Notes: generated from the letters alone by a model not told the origin. Shown: positions 1 through 12,345, counted from the stretch's first letter. The stretch: DNA of 64,000 nt from Bathynomus jamesi (GCA_023014485.1 JAJOZX010000199.1:62001-126000), one strand, 5' to 3'. Numbers and translations: made by a program.

Positions 1-546
1 ATTTACGAACATTCGGTAAATCGGTTCGTACAAATTTACCTCTTGACAAACCACCTAATTCTCTCATACGTAACCATTCACACAACAATAACCACCCAAT
101 TTCACAGTCTAATTTCGCCGTACTTGCTGCCGGAAGCTCTGACCTTAAGCTTAAAATTATGGAATCTTTGTTTATTTATAAACTAAAACCAGACCTAAAT
201 TCTGATGAATCATCGGTGGATCTGCTATGTTTTGGTTAAGGTACTTGTTTATTTTATTTATTTACTTTTTAGTTTTAATGCTTTTATATTTTCCTAGCTA
301 CTTTTTATAATTGTAACTTTTTAATTTCATCACCTTTTAGTTTTAATGTTCTACATTTTCTTAGCTACTTTTTATAATTTTAACTTTATTTTAAATTGTT
401 ATTAAGCAACTTACAACTGCAATTTGCATTTTGAATGTGATTTGGCCTTTTATTGTTTTTAGCCCTGAAGATGGAATTAGTGCATTCCAAAACGTTGGTA
501 CTGATTAAACCTTGAAGGATGTTTATTTTTCTCTGGTGTTCCTGTT
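1..546 (+). mobile_element. Penelope-like element 3' fragment (GIY-YIG tail)
   Basis: An open frame entering from the left edge runs to the TAA at 237-239. It has no start in the window. Its end (ESLFIYKLKPDLN, then SSVDLLCFG) resembles the C-terminus of GIY-YIG endonuclease domains in Penelope-like retroelements. After the stop, a ~68-bp unit (TTTTAGTTTTAATG...TAGCTACTTTTTATAA) occurs twice at about 266-392. Near 465-515 a CCTGAAGATGG...AACGTTGG segment resembles 3' sequences I associate with such elements. The family call rests on the C-terminal residues; the catalytic GIY-YIG residues lie outside the window. Confidence 0.5.
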
Positions 547-557
547 TATTATATACA

Positions 558-2838
558 CCTTACCTTACCTTACAACCTTACAAAGGTTCCACGTGATGAT
601 TCCTCATTTCACGAAGGTCAAGCTTGTCGCCCCTCCTCTCGAGTTGGCCTGGTAAAGGAGTGAGATGGTTTCTCGTGCTCTCCACCTCACATAGCAAGGT
701 ACGCCCGGCTCATTGGGGATTGTTCTGAGCCAGGCGTCTAGTCTTCTTTTGAAGATGTCCACTGCAACTCCCTTCGTGTTTCTTAGGTCTTTGGGCAGCT
801 GATTAAACAGTTTTGTCTCTCACCACAAAACTATTTTCTTTCAGGGTTAAGGATGTTCCCTGTCTCGCCTTCAATTTGGGAATACGACACAATCTACCGT
901 TTCCACTTTCCACTTTTGTTTGGGGAGTTATAGGGTTTAGAGTAAGATTAGGGACTAATTTCTCCATTATTTTAAAAGTGTAAATAATGGTGTATCTCTC
1001 TTCTCCTTTCCAGTGAATATAGGTCTAGTTCGCGTAACCTTTCCCAGTAATTGTTCTTTGCACCCGTTGATCTTGGCTGTGAAGCTTCTCTGGATCCCTT
1101 CCAGCTGTCTAATATCTTCTTTTTTATATGGGGATGTTAGGACCGAGCAGTATTCCAATTTGGATATGGTCAGGGTTTTCAGTAGAGGAATCATTACATT
1201 CCTATCCCTTCGTTTAAAGGTTCTCAATGTCTGTCCCGTTTTTCTTTGCTCTGTTTACTGCTATCTTATTTTGTGTTTCAAATTTCGCATCATCTGTCAT
1301 TACAGCCCCTAAATCTTTTGCTCTGGAATTTTTCTGAATTTCCTGTCCATTTGGGGTATAATATTCCATGGATTTTAGGTCGTCTCTTTTTCCGTACCGT
1401 AATAGCTGAAATTTTTCGATATTAAACTTCATATTGTTGTCTTCCGTCCACTTGTAGTTCTGTTTGTCGGTTTGTAGACATCCTATATCTTCTGGGTTTC
1501 TTATTGTTCTACTGATCTTTGTGTCATCCGCAAAGGATGTTACTGTGCTGTCTCTGGTAACGTCCTCATCTATGTCAGTTAGCATGATTATGAAGAGTAG
1601 TGGAGCTAATACTGTTCCTTGTGATACTGAGCTGAGGACCTCTGATTCTGATGAAGATACTCCTTGTACTGTAACGACTTGCCGCCACTCACTAAGGAAA
1701 TTATATATCCATTTCCCTACTTTTCCTGTTATTCCCATATATTTCAGTTTATTTATTACGATTCCATGGTCACACTTGTCGAACGCTTTAGCAAAGTCTG
1801 TGTATAGTACATCATAGTTTTCATTACTTTCAAGTGCATCAATAATGTTGTTGTAGTGTTCCATTAGTTGTGATAGGCATGATCTGCCTGACCGAAATCC
1901 ATGTTGGTTATCATTGAATTTTTCCTGAGTTTCCAAAAAGTCATACAATTTCTGTCTAAATATTCTTTCAAATGTTTGTGAGATGAGATGTAAGCGACAA
2001 TGGCCTATAGTTTTTGGCCTCGGATCGATCTCCTCCTTTATATATTGGGAATATGTTGGCGCTCTTCAGGATGTCCGGTATTTCTCCTGTGTCTAGTGAT
2101 CGTCTCCATATCTAGTATAGGGGCTCAGCGATTGCATTCTTGCAGTTTTTGATCAGTGTGGCATTCCATTTATCCGGTCCTGCCGCTGAGTGTGTTTTTA
2201 GTTTCCCTATGGCTTGTGTAATATCCTCCGTCGTAAAGTCGAAATCCGTTATACTTTCCCCTTGTGGTGGTTCTTCAAAGAACGCGTTTCTATCGCATAT
2301 CAATTTGTAAGTTTTTGGGATACTGAAAGATGATTCGTACTGAGCTCTTAATATTTCAGATACTTCTGTTAGATCATCAGATAAAGCACTGTTCTCGTTT
2401 TTTAAAGGTCCGATAGTTGTATGGTTTTTCGACTTTCTTTTTGCGAAATTATAGAAGTACTTTGAGTTCGCCTTTATCGCTTCTATAGCGTCGTCGTCGT
2501 CTTTTTCTGTATGCTTCTCGATTAGTTCCGTCATCGATACTTTGCAGTTTATCATTTAATATTTTTCTGATGTTATCTTTACAGTTACTTAATTTTGTAG
2601 TCACTCTTTTTCTCTTTTGAAACAATGCCCTCTTTTGTCTCTCGAACCTGCTTCTCTTCCTCTTTGTTGTATTTTTGGGACATGTTTTTCCACAATTTCT
2701 AACGTCTTCTCCTCTAACGTCATTAGCATCTCGTCCGTTCTTGGCCTCGAAAAAGGCTTTCCAATCTATTACTTCCATGCTAGATGTAACATCTTCCCAG
2801 TTTATAGCTTTGGAGTGAAAGTTAAAAATTTCGAATAT
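558..2838 (-). mobile_element. 5'-truncated CR1/jockey-type LINE, copy 1
   Basis: A non-LTR retrotransposon fragment on the minus strand. The 3' end lies at low coordinates and finishes in a short TAAGG-type tail (558-577). Reading 5' to 3' it holds a basic linker region (about 2790-2450), the early RT motif AAGPDKWNATLI (about 2180) and RT motif A as YTDFAKAFDKCDHG. SSVSQGTVLAPLLF and the catalytic FADDTKIS follow. The endonuclease is missing. It is nearly the same family as the copy at 44.7-45.9 kb, which has the same 3' end. Upstream it stops at an AT/ATCC repeat boundary. The clade within the CR1/L2/jockey group cannot be settled by eye. Confidence 0.85.
600..2790 (-). pseudogene. LINE reverse transcriptase, frameshifted
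   Basis: Coding remains of the copy-1 LINE are split over at least four frames: 2449-2790 (linker), 2112-2555, 1214-1948 (RT palm with FADD) and 967-1227 (thumb/C-terminal). The block below 967 still matches the C-terminus of the copy at 44.7 kb but is out of frame. Compared with that copy there are single-base indels, for example around 1210-1240 and 1460, so no full enzyme can be made. Confidence 0.8.
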
Positions 2839-2844
2839 TATATA

Positions 2845-3893
2845 TATCCATCCATCCATCCATCCATCCATCCATCGTGCTCTGCCTATCAGGCAGATCC
2901 AACTCGTGTGTCGCGCCAAAGTGTTCTAACCTGAGCTATCCTTTTCATCGCATGGTAGCTCCTGCCTGCCTTCAAATCATCCAGCATTGCTTTCCTTTTC
3001 CTTCTCCTCGGCCTTCTACCTTCATATCTACCCTCTATCACCTCCTTCAACAATTCTTCTCCTCTCAACACATGTCCGATAAATTTCTTCTGTCTTTCTC
3101 TTATCACCTTAATGTCTTCTTTCCTCCCTCACCTGTTGCAGTACTTCCTCATTACTTTGGTGTTCCCTCCAGCTTATCTTTAGCATTCTTCTCCAAATCC
3201 ACATTTCAAAACTTTCCAGGAGTTTCTTTTCAGTTGTTTTTAGTGTTCATGTTTCTGCTCCATACAGTACCACACTCCATATCAAGCTTTTTACTAACCT
3301 TTTCTTCAGTTTCAAGTTGAATTTACCTGTAAGTAGCCTTTTCTGTCTCTCAAAAGCTACCTTACCCACACCAATTCTAGATCTTACTTCCATATTGCAA
3401 TCTTCATTGTTGGTTAATAAACTTCCCAGATATTTAAACTGCTCAGCTTCTTCTAAGGTCCAATTTCCTATCGTTAGGTTCATTTGTGCTCTTTTTCTTC
3501 AATTTTCATTACCTTTGTCTTGGTCTCATTAATTCTCATTCCGAATTCTTCCGCCGTTGCTGTCAAGCTATTGACCATTCTTTGTAGTCCTTTCTCAGTA
3601 CTACAAACAAATGCCTTGTCATCTGCAAACCTTACAGATTTGATCAATTTACCTCCCACTCTGATTCCCTCTTCCAGATCTGAGAGTGCTTCTATTATCA
3701 TTGCTTCCGCATAGATGTTAAATAACACGGGGGACAGGGAGCATCCTTGCCTGATCCCTTTCAACCAATCCAGGCTCCGATTCTCCTCCTGCAACTACTC
3801 TAACATTCACAGTCTGCTTAAGATATAGATTTTTTATCAGCCTACGGTCCCTCCAGTCAACATTAATATTCTTCAATATTTCCATTAGTTTCA
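2845..3893 (-). mobile_element. Second LINE fragment (RTE/RTEX-like), frameshifted
   Basis: Minus-strand RT and C-terminal pieces lie in successive frames. At 3718-3893 is the segment with WRDRRLIKNLYLKQTV. At 3480-3794 are IRQGCSLSPVLFNIY and the catalytic FADD (here FADDKAF). At 3247-3483 are FKYLGSLLTNN and IWSVVLYGAET. At 2889-3107 is the C-terminal RERQKKFIGHVLRGEELL region. The 3' end runs into an (ATCC)n array at 2848-2876, the kind of short repeat tail RTE-type elements leave. The 5' part is missing and it abuts an (AT)n run at 3894. Clade is uncertain; reverse transcriptase identity is secure. Confidence 0.8.
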
Positions 3894-3906
3894 TATATAT
3901 ATATAT

Positions 3907-4288
3907 TACCAAACCTGATGAAACTAATTCATTCAGTACATCTCAAATTCACTGTAATGAAGGTCTACGGTAGGGACCAAAAATGGGTCAGTCATCTAGA
4001 AAATCGTGGCCTATATATAAAAATATTTATCACATATTACTCTCCGTTTTGTGTTCCAGCTAAATTTTAGGTCCATCTCTTCTACATTTAGATGCCCAGA
4101 TCAGACATGGGGTCAGACGGGTTTTTCAGTTACTGTTCTATTACATTACTTTTGATTCCTTCTATTACAATTACTACTACTTTAATTTTCATCTGTTACT
4201 ATTACTTTTGTATGTTGGGTACTTCACTCATTTTAAAAGGATCTTTGTCTATTTAAATGCAATTAGAAGCAGTGTGTTAACTAACTAA
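3907..4288. other. No gene seen
   Basis: AT-rich sequence with no supported ORF. A TATTAC/TTACTATTAC-rich stretch (4135-4210) resembles one at 5720-5865. The words flanking them (CAGACATGGGG near 4103 and its reverse complement near 5865) could be remnants of one interrupted inverted-repeat element. Confidence 0.4.
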
Positions 4289-5380
4289 CACACAAACAAA
4301 CAAACACTTTATTTCAGACTCAACAGGTACAGACATTATACAAGAGGTCCATGGAAGATTAAGAGATAGTTGTCTGGAGCAGTGACTAAGTAGGCCAGTG
4401 AATCACTGTGTATAATGAACATACAATTGCCTACGCCAATGCTTCCAGATTTGAGATTTATAAAATATATCGGAGATCAGTCCACTAACCATGGCTTCTA
4501 TTATATCTTATTGACTGCCTCACCATGCCTAGTGATAAATCTAAATACAAAATTGCGAATGACACTGGTACATTTAGGACCTTATTGACTACAAACAGCA
4601 TACTGACACTAGAAGGAGCACCATTTACAAATTTTGGAGTCCTTAATAAACTCCTAAAAATATTATTATATGCAACATATAATTTCCTCAAATTACACAT
4701 CCTGTAGTTCCACTACAAATGAGCTGTATACATTGGAGTACAAAACGTTTTGAACAAAATCAATTTTACATCTGATGTACACATGAAATTTTCTAACCAA
4801 AGTATTTCCCTGAGCATATAATTGTCTACATTGCCTTAGAATATCACAATCATCTGAAAGACTATCCGTTAGTATGTGGCCAAGATACTTAGTCTGGGTT
4901 ACTTCTGACAGCACCATATCATTCAATTGAAATTCAGGAAATTTTATATACTTGTAGGCCTTGGTCCTCATAATCATAACATGACTTTTATCAGGATTAT
5001 ATTTCATGTCGTTATCCTTCCCATACCTTTCACACACCTCCAAAAGTGTGCTGAGCCCTTTTACAGATGGAGAAATAAGAACTAGATCATCTGCATACAT
5101 CAGATGATTAACAATCATTATACCAATATAGCAGCCTATTTTACAACAGATAGTTTATCCTGACACCATTGGTCACAGAGAATGGGTCTGAATTAACCCC
5201 ACCCCATCTTACAATCATTGTCTGATTATTATACCAGAATATTAATATACGAACCAAGTAACAAGGTACATTACGATTTACAAGTTTCATGAATAATTTG
5301 TCATGATTAACACGATCATAATGCTTGAGAAGCATCCAGGAAACACAAAATACATTAACATCTAGAGTTTGGTATTTACC
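4289..5380 (-). mobile_element. Third LINE fragment with TTTG tail
   Basis: Minus-strand RT remains. Near 5290-5340 is a motif-A-like KHYDRVNHDKLFMKL, a decayed form of the usual DxxKAFD-type block. At 4693-5118 are LMYADDLVLISPS (catalytic YADD) and KYLGHILTDSL. At 4485-4700 are C-terminal residues. The 3' end carries AATAAA followed by a (TTTG)n tail, reading GAAATAAAGTGTTTG on the minus strand, ending at 4289. The 5' side stops in unrelated sequence near 5380. At least three frames are used, so it is dead. Probably CR1/L2-like. Confidence 0.75.
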
Positions 5381-6247
5381 GACTGCATTCCCAGCATCCC
5401 GATTCACCAAGGCCCCTTGGGGGATACCCTGTGTGAGATGGTATTGAGCTGGCGACGGAGCAGTGTCTGGATTTGGATTCAGGGATCCATGATGAGGCTG
5501 AGAGGCAGAAGGCTCTGCACTCATGGATCCAGGATAAGGCTGAGCGGCAGCCAAATAACAAATATTTGTTTCAACTAAATCATTACAATTTCAGAGACCG
5601 TACGTCTTCGTAAATTTTACTTCATTGAAGGAAAAATTTGCCACAGTATTAGTTCATATACATGTTTATTTTAGTTTAAGGTAGATTTAGTTCATTTTTC
5701 AGTTCTTTGTTCACACAATATGTCCATTGCCACTGTAATAGAAAAGTAATAGACTATTATCTATTACTTTGCCTTCTATTACTATTACAGCCAAAAAATT
5801 ATGATGTATTACTGTTACTTGAAAAATCCTGTAATAGTTTATTACTATTACCTATTACTATTACCCCATGTCTGGCCCAGATATTGACCCATTCGCGGCC
5901 AGAGGTCTTTTCCGAGACTGAATAAAATTATCTGGCGTTAACCAGAACAAAATTTTCTGGCGTTTGCCAGAACAAAATCAGTAAAGTGACGCTGAGCACT
6001 AATGGGTTAAAAAATCTTCGTTTTTAGGGAAATTAAAAAATTTGTACTGTTTGTGGAAATTTCTACATTGTTCCAAAGTATCGCAGCACACTTTAAAAGT
6101 ATTTTGCATTTATTTACATTAAACATACTTTAATTAACTTTGAATGTTTTGAATATGACTCCATCACTCTTTAACTTACAGTTCAGTTATTACGTCATCA
6201 ACCTCCAACATACACAGTAACTGGCTTACACAGTAACTGGTTAGTTT
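5381..6247. other. No gene seen
   Basis: The stretch 5390-5560 is GC-richer and holds an internal near-repeat (GGATCCATGATGAGGCTGAG and CATGGATCCAGGATAAGGCT), but no recognised protein. 5700-5870 is TATTAC-rich. The remainder is AT-rich unique sequence. Confidence 0.4.
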
Positions 6248-6926
6248 AGTAGTATACTTTCATCGAGTATGAGTGGTCGCCATGGAATCGAGGAGAGTAA
6301 GGGGAACACGGGAAAAAAAGCAAAATTTTGATTACAGCTGTGTAAACAATGGGTTTGATAAGGGGGAGTGGTGTAAGATAAGGAAGATGGTCATAAAGGA
6401 GAAAGGTTGAGGGTAATGGGGGAGTAGGGGACGGTTCTGATTAAAGAAGATAAGAATAAATATAAAATTAAAATATAAATAAAAATAAAAGCATCTGTTC
6501 ATACGCTTCATTCTATGAACTTTAGCGGCCGGCCAGCGGGACGCTGATTGGAGGGGTAACTTTGAATCAGTCTCGTCCAGGAGTCCTGGTCGCGCGTACA
6601 TGCCGCCGTCGCCGCTTTGCGTTCCGTTGGCCGCTAAAGTTCATAGTGACGCAGACGTAACAGATGCTTTTATTTTTATTTATATTTTAATTTTATATTT
6701 TGGCTTATCTTCTTCAAGCAGAACCGTCCCCCACTTCCTCATTACCTTAACCCTTCTCCCTTATGACCATCCCCCTTATCCTACATCACTCCCCCTTATC
6801 AAATTATATGTTTACACAGCTGTGATTAAATTTTGCTTTTTCCCCCTTTTCTCCTCTTTCCTCTCTTTTACTCTCACTCCCCTCGTTTCCATGACAACCA
6901 CTCATACTTGATGCTCGTATACTACT
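6248..6926. mobile_element. Foldback (long inverted repeat) element
   Basis: Two arms, 6248-6530 and 6629-6926, are inverted copies of each other around a ~100-bp GC-richer loop (6531-6628). Matching landmarks are GGCCGCTAAAGTTCATAG at 6629 against its complement ending near 6530, the ACAGCTGTGTAAAC block, and ATGAGTGGT near both outer ends. The arms are purine/pyrimidine skewed and encode nothing convincing. A related arm lies at 32.93-33.18 kb, so this is a family. No clean target duplication was identified. Confidence 0.75.
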
Positions 6927-7593
6927 GGTTCTAGACCTAAGTAGTAATAGTTTTCCTGAGCAGCTTATTTGTGGTGAGATGAAAAGTTGCTGAATAACAA
7001 GTACTACACTGAAGTATTGCAAACTACAGTTCTTAAATATAAATTCTATTTTTCGCTTCCGTATTTTTGAACCACACTCTGGAAAGTTAAGCCGTGAGTT
7101 GGAGTTCACTGCTTGCTATATTTTATCCTTAAATTAACTTTCAAATGGTGTCTTTCAATAATTTCACATTGGGTCAGTTTTATAAATTTAAGGACAGAAT
7201 GACTTTTGGAATGCGGTCGTCAGTTGTTTATTTATTTAGCCGTGCGTGTGCGCATTACAACTAATGGTGCATCATATGTAGGTTCAATTAAGCGAACCCT
7301 GCAGTCTCGGTGCGATGACTGCGATCAGCATGCCGAAAGGTCTTCTAGAACGAACCAGTTACTGTGTAAGCCCCTTTATTATTAGGCCGTGTGTTTACTG
7401 GAGGGTAAAATTGCGCGAGTTTACTGTCTGAAAGTAGACTTGCTAGTGTACATAGGCCTACAAAAAGACTCAAGGAGAGATGGTTCAACTTGGGACAGAA
7501 CGAAATCGCGCGAGAAGTATTCCTGAGGCACACGGACTGCGACTGAATGAGTGCATTAAAACATCTTGCTTCTCATTTATATATATATATATA

Positions 7594-7635
<42 letters not shown>

Positions 7636-8640
7636 GATTATGATGTTTTATGTTCTATGTTGGCTTACAGACGCCTAAACGGCTAGGGTAATCTGCACCA
7701 AATTTAGTGTACACACTAGGAAAGGTTTTAGTAACACAGCCGACCAAACCAGTCTCCCCCGTCCTAGGTTGTGTTTCGGGGGCTTTTTTGTTGAGCAAGG
7801 TGCAGTGGGCCTTCTAGTATATATACATATATATTAATTTGCATTGCTGAAATGTTTCGAAAAATGCATTTACAGAGGAAAAGAAATTGAGAAAAATACA
7901 CATTTTGTCAGTTCACTCTGTACCCTTAAAAAATCTAATGTACATCCCTGGTTGAAAATCCCTGCTTTAGGGAGTCATCTTTCAGTGGTTCATACAAAGC
8001 TTCACAGACCTCTGGCATAATATGCACAATGGTACAAGCAGGAATACCAGTGCAGAATAGATACATCGAGCTGCAGTCCGAGTTACCTTTAAAAGAGAGA
8101 ACCGTTTTGTTTTACGTGATTAAAAGATTATTATATATATATATATATATAATATATATATATATAGGCGTAGGAGGCGGGGGATGAAGGGGGGTCAATT
8201 GACCCAGAAATTCAGAATTTTTTCGGACAAAAGCCCAGTACTCATATTTTCAATCACCACGATTTCACCCGAAACTTTTTATGATTTTCATATGAGAGAT
8301 CATCTCTTTGTCCGAAATGTGTCTTCAAATCTTGAACAGTGCAATATTTGATTATAGAAAGGAAAACCTGTCGCTGTGGTGTGGTGTGTACCTGTGTATA
8401 CCTACAAATAGTGTTTAATAAAAATGACTTAAAAAATCGATTTTCGGTATTTGTTTTCGCGCGGCGATGTGGACACATATCTGCGAGCGCTAAACGCAAT
8501 TCTCGCGACAGTAGCTCGCATGCTTCAACTGTGCATGGAAGAAGGAACCCTTCTGGGATATTAAATCCACTATGTTCCATGCACAGTCTGGGTATTACAT
8601 AAAAGTTATCTCAGAGGACCATTCTGAGCTGTGTCATATA
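6927..8640. other. No recognised gene; microsatellites
   Basis: Mostly unique AT-rich DNA. It holds (AT)n at 7577-7595 running into (GT)n at 7596-7631, and an (AT)n tract at 8130-8165. Minus-strand ORFs at 7345-7533 and 8254-8580 (108 aa) match nothing I recognise and have no supporting context. Confidence 0.5.
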
Positions 8641-8699
8641 CGAGTATATAAATTATAACAGTGTGACAGTTAATGTTTTTCTAAACATGCATAGTATGA

Positions 8700-8900
8700 T
8701 GATGATAATAATAATAATGATAATAATAATAACTAGATGGACTTCCTTCAATCGCCCCTGCAGGGGTAGCGCGTTTCGCGCGCCTATGTGCTCAATTTAC
8801 CTTCAGTGTTACAACGGGTTAAAAAATATTTTAATTACAATATTGGTAATCTATCTTAAAAGTTTTTCAGCTGAAAGCGAAAATCGATATAGAATACTAC
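8700..8900 (+). repeat. Dispersed repeat, copy 1 (ATAATAACTAGA family)
   Basis: Starts after an (ATA/ATG)n stretch with ATAATAACTAGATGGACTT. It continues with a GCGCGTTTCGCGCGC palindrome, then TTACAACGGGTTAAA and a CTTAAAAGTTTTTCAGC block. The same order (ATAATAACTAGAG, CTTGCTTCGCTCGC, TTACAGCGGGTTAGA, CTTAAAAATTAGTTTTGC) is found at 12.17-12.34 kb. Family unknown, non-coding. Confidence 0.5.
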
Positions 8901-9031
8901 TGAGATATGTTTTAAATTATTTTTCAATTAAAGACGTTGCACTATTCTTCTTAATTCTAATTGATTCTAATTCCACTTAATTCTTAATTGCACTATTCCA
9001 CTTAATTGCTATTAATAAGAGATAGTGCACT

Positions 9032-10248
9032 TAGGGATGAAATAATACCGACAATTTTTAATACCGGTATTTGAACGATTATCTTACTGATACCGTTGTT
9101 GATAGCGGTTTTATGCAGAGAATAATTTATTATGATTTTTTTGGTGTCACCCTGCCAAGTGCCAACCCTCCCACAAGCCTGCAAGACCTGTAGTACTCAC
9201 CACATTAACGATAATAAAAACTGAAGTTACTTTTTAAATTCTGTCACCGACACCAAAGGGAAAATACCATTGATTGAAAAAAGTTTGAACAGCAGCTCCT
9301 AGGGAAAGGCAGGAAAAAGGAAGGACTATTTATAATGATTAAGTATATCAGATAACCAAAGGTAAAAAGGAAAAATAACAATTTAAAAAAAACGTTTATT
9401 AATAATTTTGCATATTTATTTCTTATTTTGGTTTTGGAAGTAAGTTTTGAGGAAACAAAGACTATCTAATAATTGTTCAGAGAGATTTGATCTTAGCTTG
9501 GTCAGAAATAAGCCAGCAGCAGAAAAAGCTCTTTCTGATTCTACAGTACACTAGTGGGTTTAATGGAAAGCAATGCCTCGTACAGCTTCTCTAAATTTTC
9601 ACTTCTTTATGAAGAAACTTCGAAACTCTTAAATTCATTAGTAGGATCAAAGTTAGTTGCATTGCTTCTCAATGGTACCTTTTCTAATTTCTCTATTTCT
9701 TTCATGTATTCGCGCATCAATGGATCATCTACTTCATTCTTGTCTTCAGTAACATTCTCTGAGTAGTTAGATGCTCGTAAGTCTTGGTCTTCGCTTTCTT
9801 CCTCGAAACCAACTAAATTTTCATCATTCTTAGGAAAAAGCCTTTTAAAAATCCTTTCTGCAGTTCTTTTGAGCACTAGTTTAGATGGAATAGAAAATAG
9901 TTCTGGATGATAGTTTCCCTTTTCAGAAAAACGGACACACATAATGTCAATAACATAATATTATAACAAATGATAAATTGTGACATACACTAATGACGCC
10001 CCTCAAAGATATCATATACTGCATGTGTAAGTTATGTATGAAGATAAATCATTATTTCTACTCACATTGGTTACAAAATCCTACAAAAAAACAAATCTTT
10101 GTTAATTTGACATTTGCTGATTGCTCCCACAATAAAGACAATAGGCAGTTCTTCAATATCGAAAACCCGGTATCGATAATCACGATATCGTGTCTCTTGT
10201 CCAATACCGGTATAAATACCGGTTTTTCAATACCGGCTTTCATCACTA
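9032..10248 (-). mobile_element. hAT transposon with TACCGGTA subterminal words
   Basis: The termini are TAGGGATGAAA at 9032 and TTTCATCACTA ending at 10248, near-perfect inverted repeats. They are flanked by an 8-bp direct repeat AGTGCACT (9024-9031 and 10249-10256), the duplication length of the hAT superfamily. Both subterminal regions carry the palindrome AATACCGGTATT or near variants. The internal minus strand holds a hAT transposase remnant. At 1217 bp it is an internally deleted copy. Confidence 0.9.
9420..9942 (-). pseudogene. hAT transposase C-terminal remnant (hATC dimerisation domain)
   Basis: Minus-strand frame 9942-9607 contains RFSEKGNYH and an acidic stretch. The adjoining part (about 9606-9430) reads LLSIKPTSV, then VESERAFSAAG, then LRSNLSEQLLDSLCFLKTYF. 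That is the hATC signature in which the transposase dimerises. An in-frame stop and a small duplication (TGTACTGTAG near 9545) break it. The N-terminal zinc finger and most of the RNase-H-like core are absent. Confidence 0.85.
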
Positions 10249-10429
10249 AGTGCACTGTTATTTTTACAATATCTGACATTTTCTATTGTTTTAATTAAGG
10301 GATGTTTGACTGATATAGGCCCAATTACAATCTTTACAGCCCGTACTACATACAAAATCTAGTTTTGGTGGACTATTTCTTAGCAGCATGATTTTTTTAT
10401 GGTGTTTCTATAATTAAAAAATGCATTAA

Positions 10430-10780
10430 CCTTTTAATGCCTTTGGTCCACATACTGTAAATCGACAATTTTACACCTGCCACATTGTTACATGCTTGAC
10501 ATCTGATTGGTTGACTTTATTATATTGGCAAGTACCTCTTGTTCACATATATGAACAAAGTGTACAGCATTGAGATAATAGACAGCAATATTTTTTCTCA
10601 CTGGGACTATGATACAGTACCTAGAATGCCCGTTGTCCACATATGTGGACACTTTGTATGAGTACTTGAAAATATAAAAAATAAAACCCAACCAAAGTTG
10701 CGAAAAGAAATTTAAACCAGTTAATGTATATTAATAAGTTGCCAATTCAAAATCAGGAAGGTACCCCAGGCACTAAAGGG
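10430..10780. mobile_element. piggyBac-like MITE
   Basis: A 351-bp non-coding element with inverted ends CCTTTTAATGCCT at 10430 and AGGCACTAAAGGG ending at 10780. It is flanked by TTAA (10426-10429) and TCAA (10781-10784), a slightly decayed TTAA target site. CCY-type ends in TTAA are diagnostic of the piggyBac superfamily. Two internal palindromes occur: CACATATATG near 10546, and CCACATATGTGG near 10638. Confidence 0.7.
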
Positions 10781-10784
10781 TCAA

Positions 10785-11591
10785 TTTTATGTTTTTAAGT
10801 AATTTTGGCACATGCCCAAGTGATTTATGGTACAGTAATTTAAAAGGTTGTTAATTTCAATTAGTTCTTTTAGTTTTAGTTTAAAACTAGCTTCTTAACT
10901 AGTTTTAAACAGGCTTCCAAGAAAAAGTACAGATAACAAAGCTTATTTCCCATGTTACAAATCGCACGAAATTCCTCGTCCAAGAATTTAGGACACACTT
11001 GCAAAAGATGAAAGCGCTCCGAATCATTTTTCGTTTTCCTTGCGGATTGTATCACATTTTAGGATCACTTTCGTTTTATGAGCGCCAATAAAATAAAATC
11101 TACATTATTCTACTTTCTCTTCACATTTTTGTTACTCTTCACTACATTTTGATTTGGAGAAACGTTTATTTACTAAAATTTGGGGAAAAAGAAGTTGAAA
11201 TGAACAACAACACAATACTTGATTTTAATTATTACTCGAGAGAGGTTAACTGACATTATCAACTAACCTAACCAAACCAAATCCAAACCAACCCAAGCTT
11301 AACCAACCTAATTCTAATTAACCTAACCTAACCATAACTAATGTGGAAGCAAAGACACAAAAGGGTAAATGACAAAATAGCCAAAATTGTTTGATTTTTT
11401 AATAAAAATTAATTTCTTCAACTTAAAACCTACTAAATTGTATTAAAAGGTACTCACTTAATGAACATGACGTAAAAGAGGCATACTAAATTTGGGTGGC
11501 GGACATAGAACAGAAAAAAAACACATTTTAAATTTCAAGTGAAAGTTGTGAATTATAATATATACAGTATATTATATACTGTATAATTATA

Positions 11592-11635
<44 letters not shown>

Positions 11636-12170
11636 TTGTAAAGTTAATGTACCAAATTCATTTTGTCAGTATCTAACGTGTATGCTTATGATATCTTCAT
11701 TTGAGACAATATAGGCGAAACTCATCAACTTACAATTATATATTTATTAATTTTTATAATTGTTAGTTTTCATTTACAACTAAAGAGTTCAGTAGACTGT
11801 GGAGTGGGTCTTGACTGTTTTATAAAACACAAAACGTTGCATCTGTGCCTTCGCATTGCAGGCGGATGCAAGACGCGCAGCATTATGACCTCAACATTAC
11901 TTATGGAAAAGTCATTAGGCCTATTTTACTCCGCGCTAATTCATTTTACTCTTACATTAGCTTTGTAAGGATTTGTTGTAAATATTTTTACAACGTATTT
12001 ATGTGCGATGATGGAAATTTTAAGTATTACGCAATTTTGGTAAATTAATTTATTAACGTTTTTTACAAAATTAACAAATGCGTTTTTATCTTAAGAGTTA
12101 AAATTTTCGTACGATATAACTCATTCGTGTAGAAAAAATATTGAAACTTGACGTTTAGAAACTTAGATGT
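10785..12170. other. No gene seen; telomere-like tract and (CA)n
   Basis: AT-rich. 11225-11340 is rich in AACCTAACC/AACCAAACC words, degenerate relatives of the arthropod TTAGG telomere repeat. An ATATACAGTATATTATATACTGTATA palindrome-like block (11555-11595) leads into (CA)n at 11597-11632. The only ORF (11845-12048) is short and unrecognised. Confidence 0.5.
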
Positions 12171-12171
12171 T

Positions 12172-12345
12172 AATAATAATAACTAGAGGGGGGGGGGGCT
12201 TGCTTCGCTCGCAACCCTCTATCGCTTTTTAATTAATGTTACAGCGGGTTAGAAGATGACTTAAGTAGAATACTGCTAAACTACCTTAAAAATTAGTTTT
12301 GCTGGGAGCAAACATGGCGAAGATCTTTGCTCCGCTTTCTTTATC
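12172..12345 (+). repeat. Dispersed repeat, copy 2 (ATAATAACTAGA family)
   Basis: Same modular order as the copy at 8.70-8.90 kb, including ATAATAACTAGAG, a CGCTCGC-rich patch, TTACAGCGGGTTAGA and the TTAGTTTTGC block. A G12 run sits at 12189-12200. Non-coding. Confidence 0.5.

Noticed and set aside
1013..1817. Plus-strand ORFs opposite LINE copy 1 (and 45595-45939 opposite copy 2)
   Set aside because: They are antisense shadows of the reverse transcriptase, which has clear motifs on the minus strand.
4091..5884. A single hAT-like element with ends near 4091 and 5884
   Set aside because: Only an 11-bp inverted match (CAGACATGGGG) plus shared TATTAC richness; no target duplication and no internal transposase. 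Noted as a possibility but not called.
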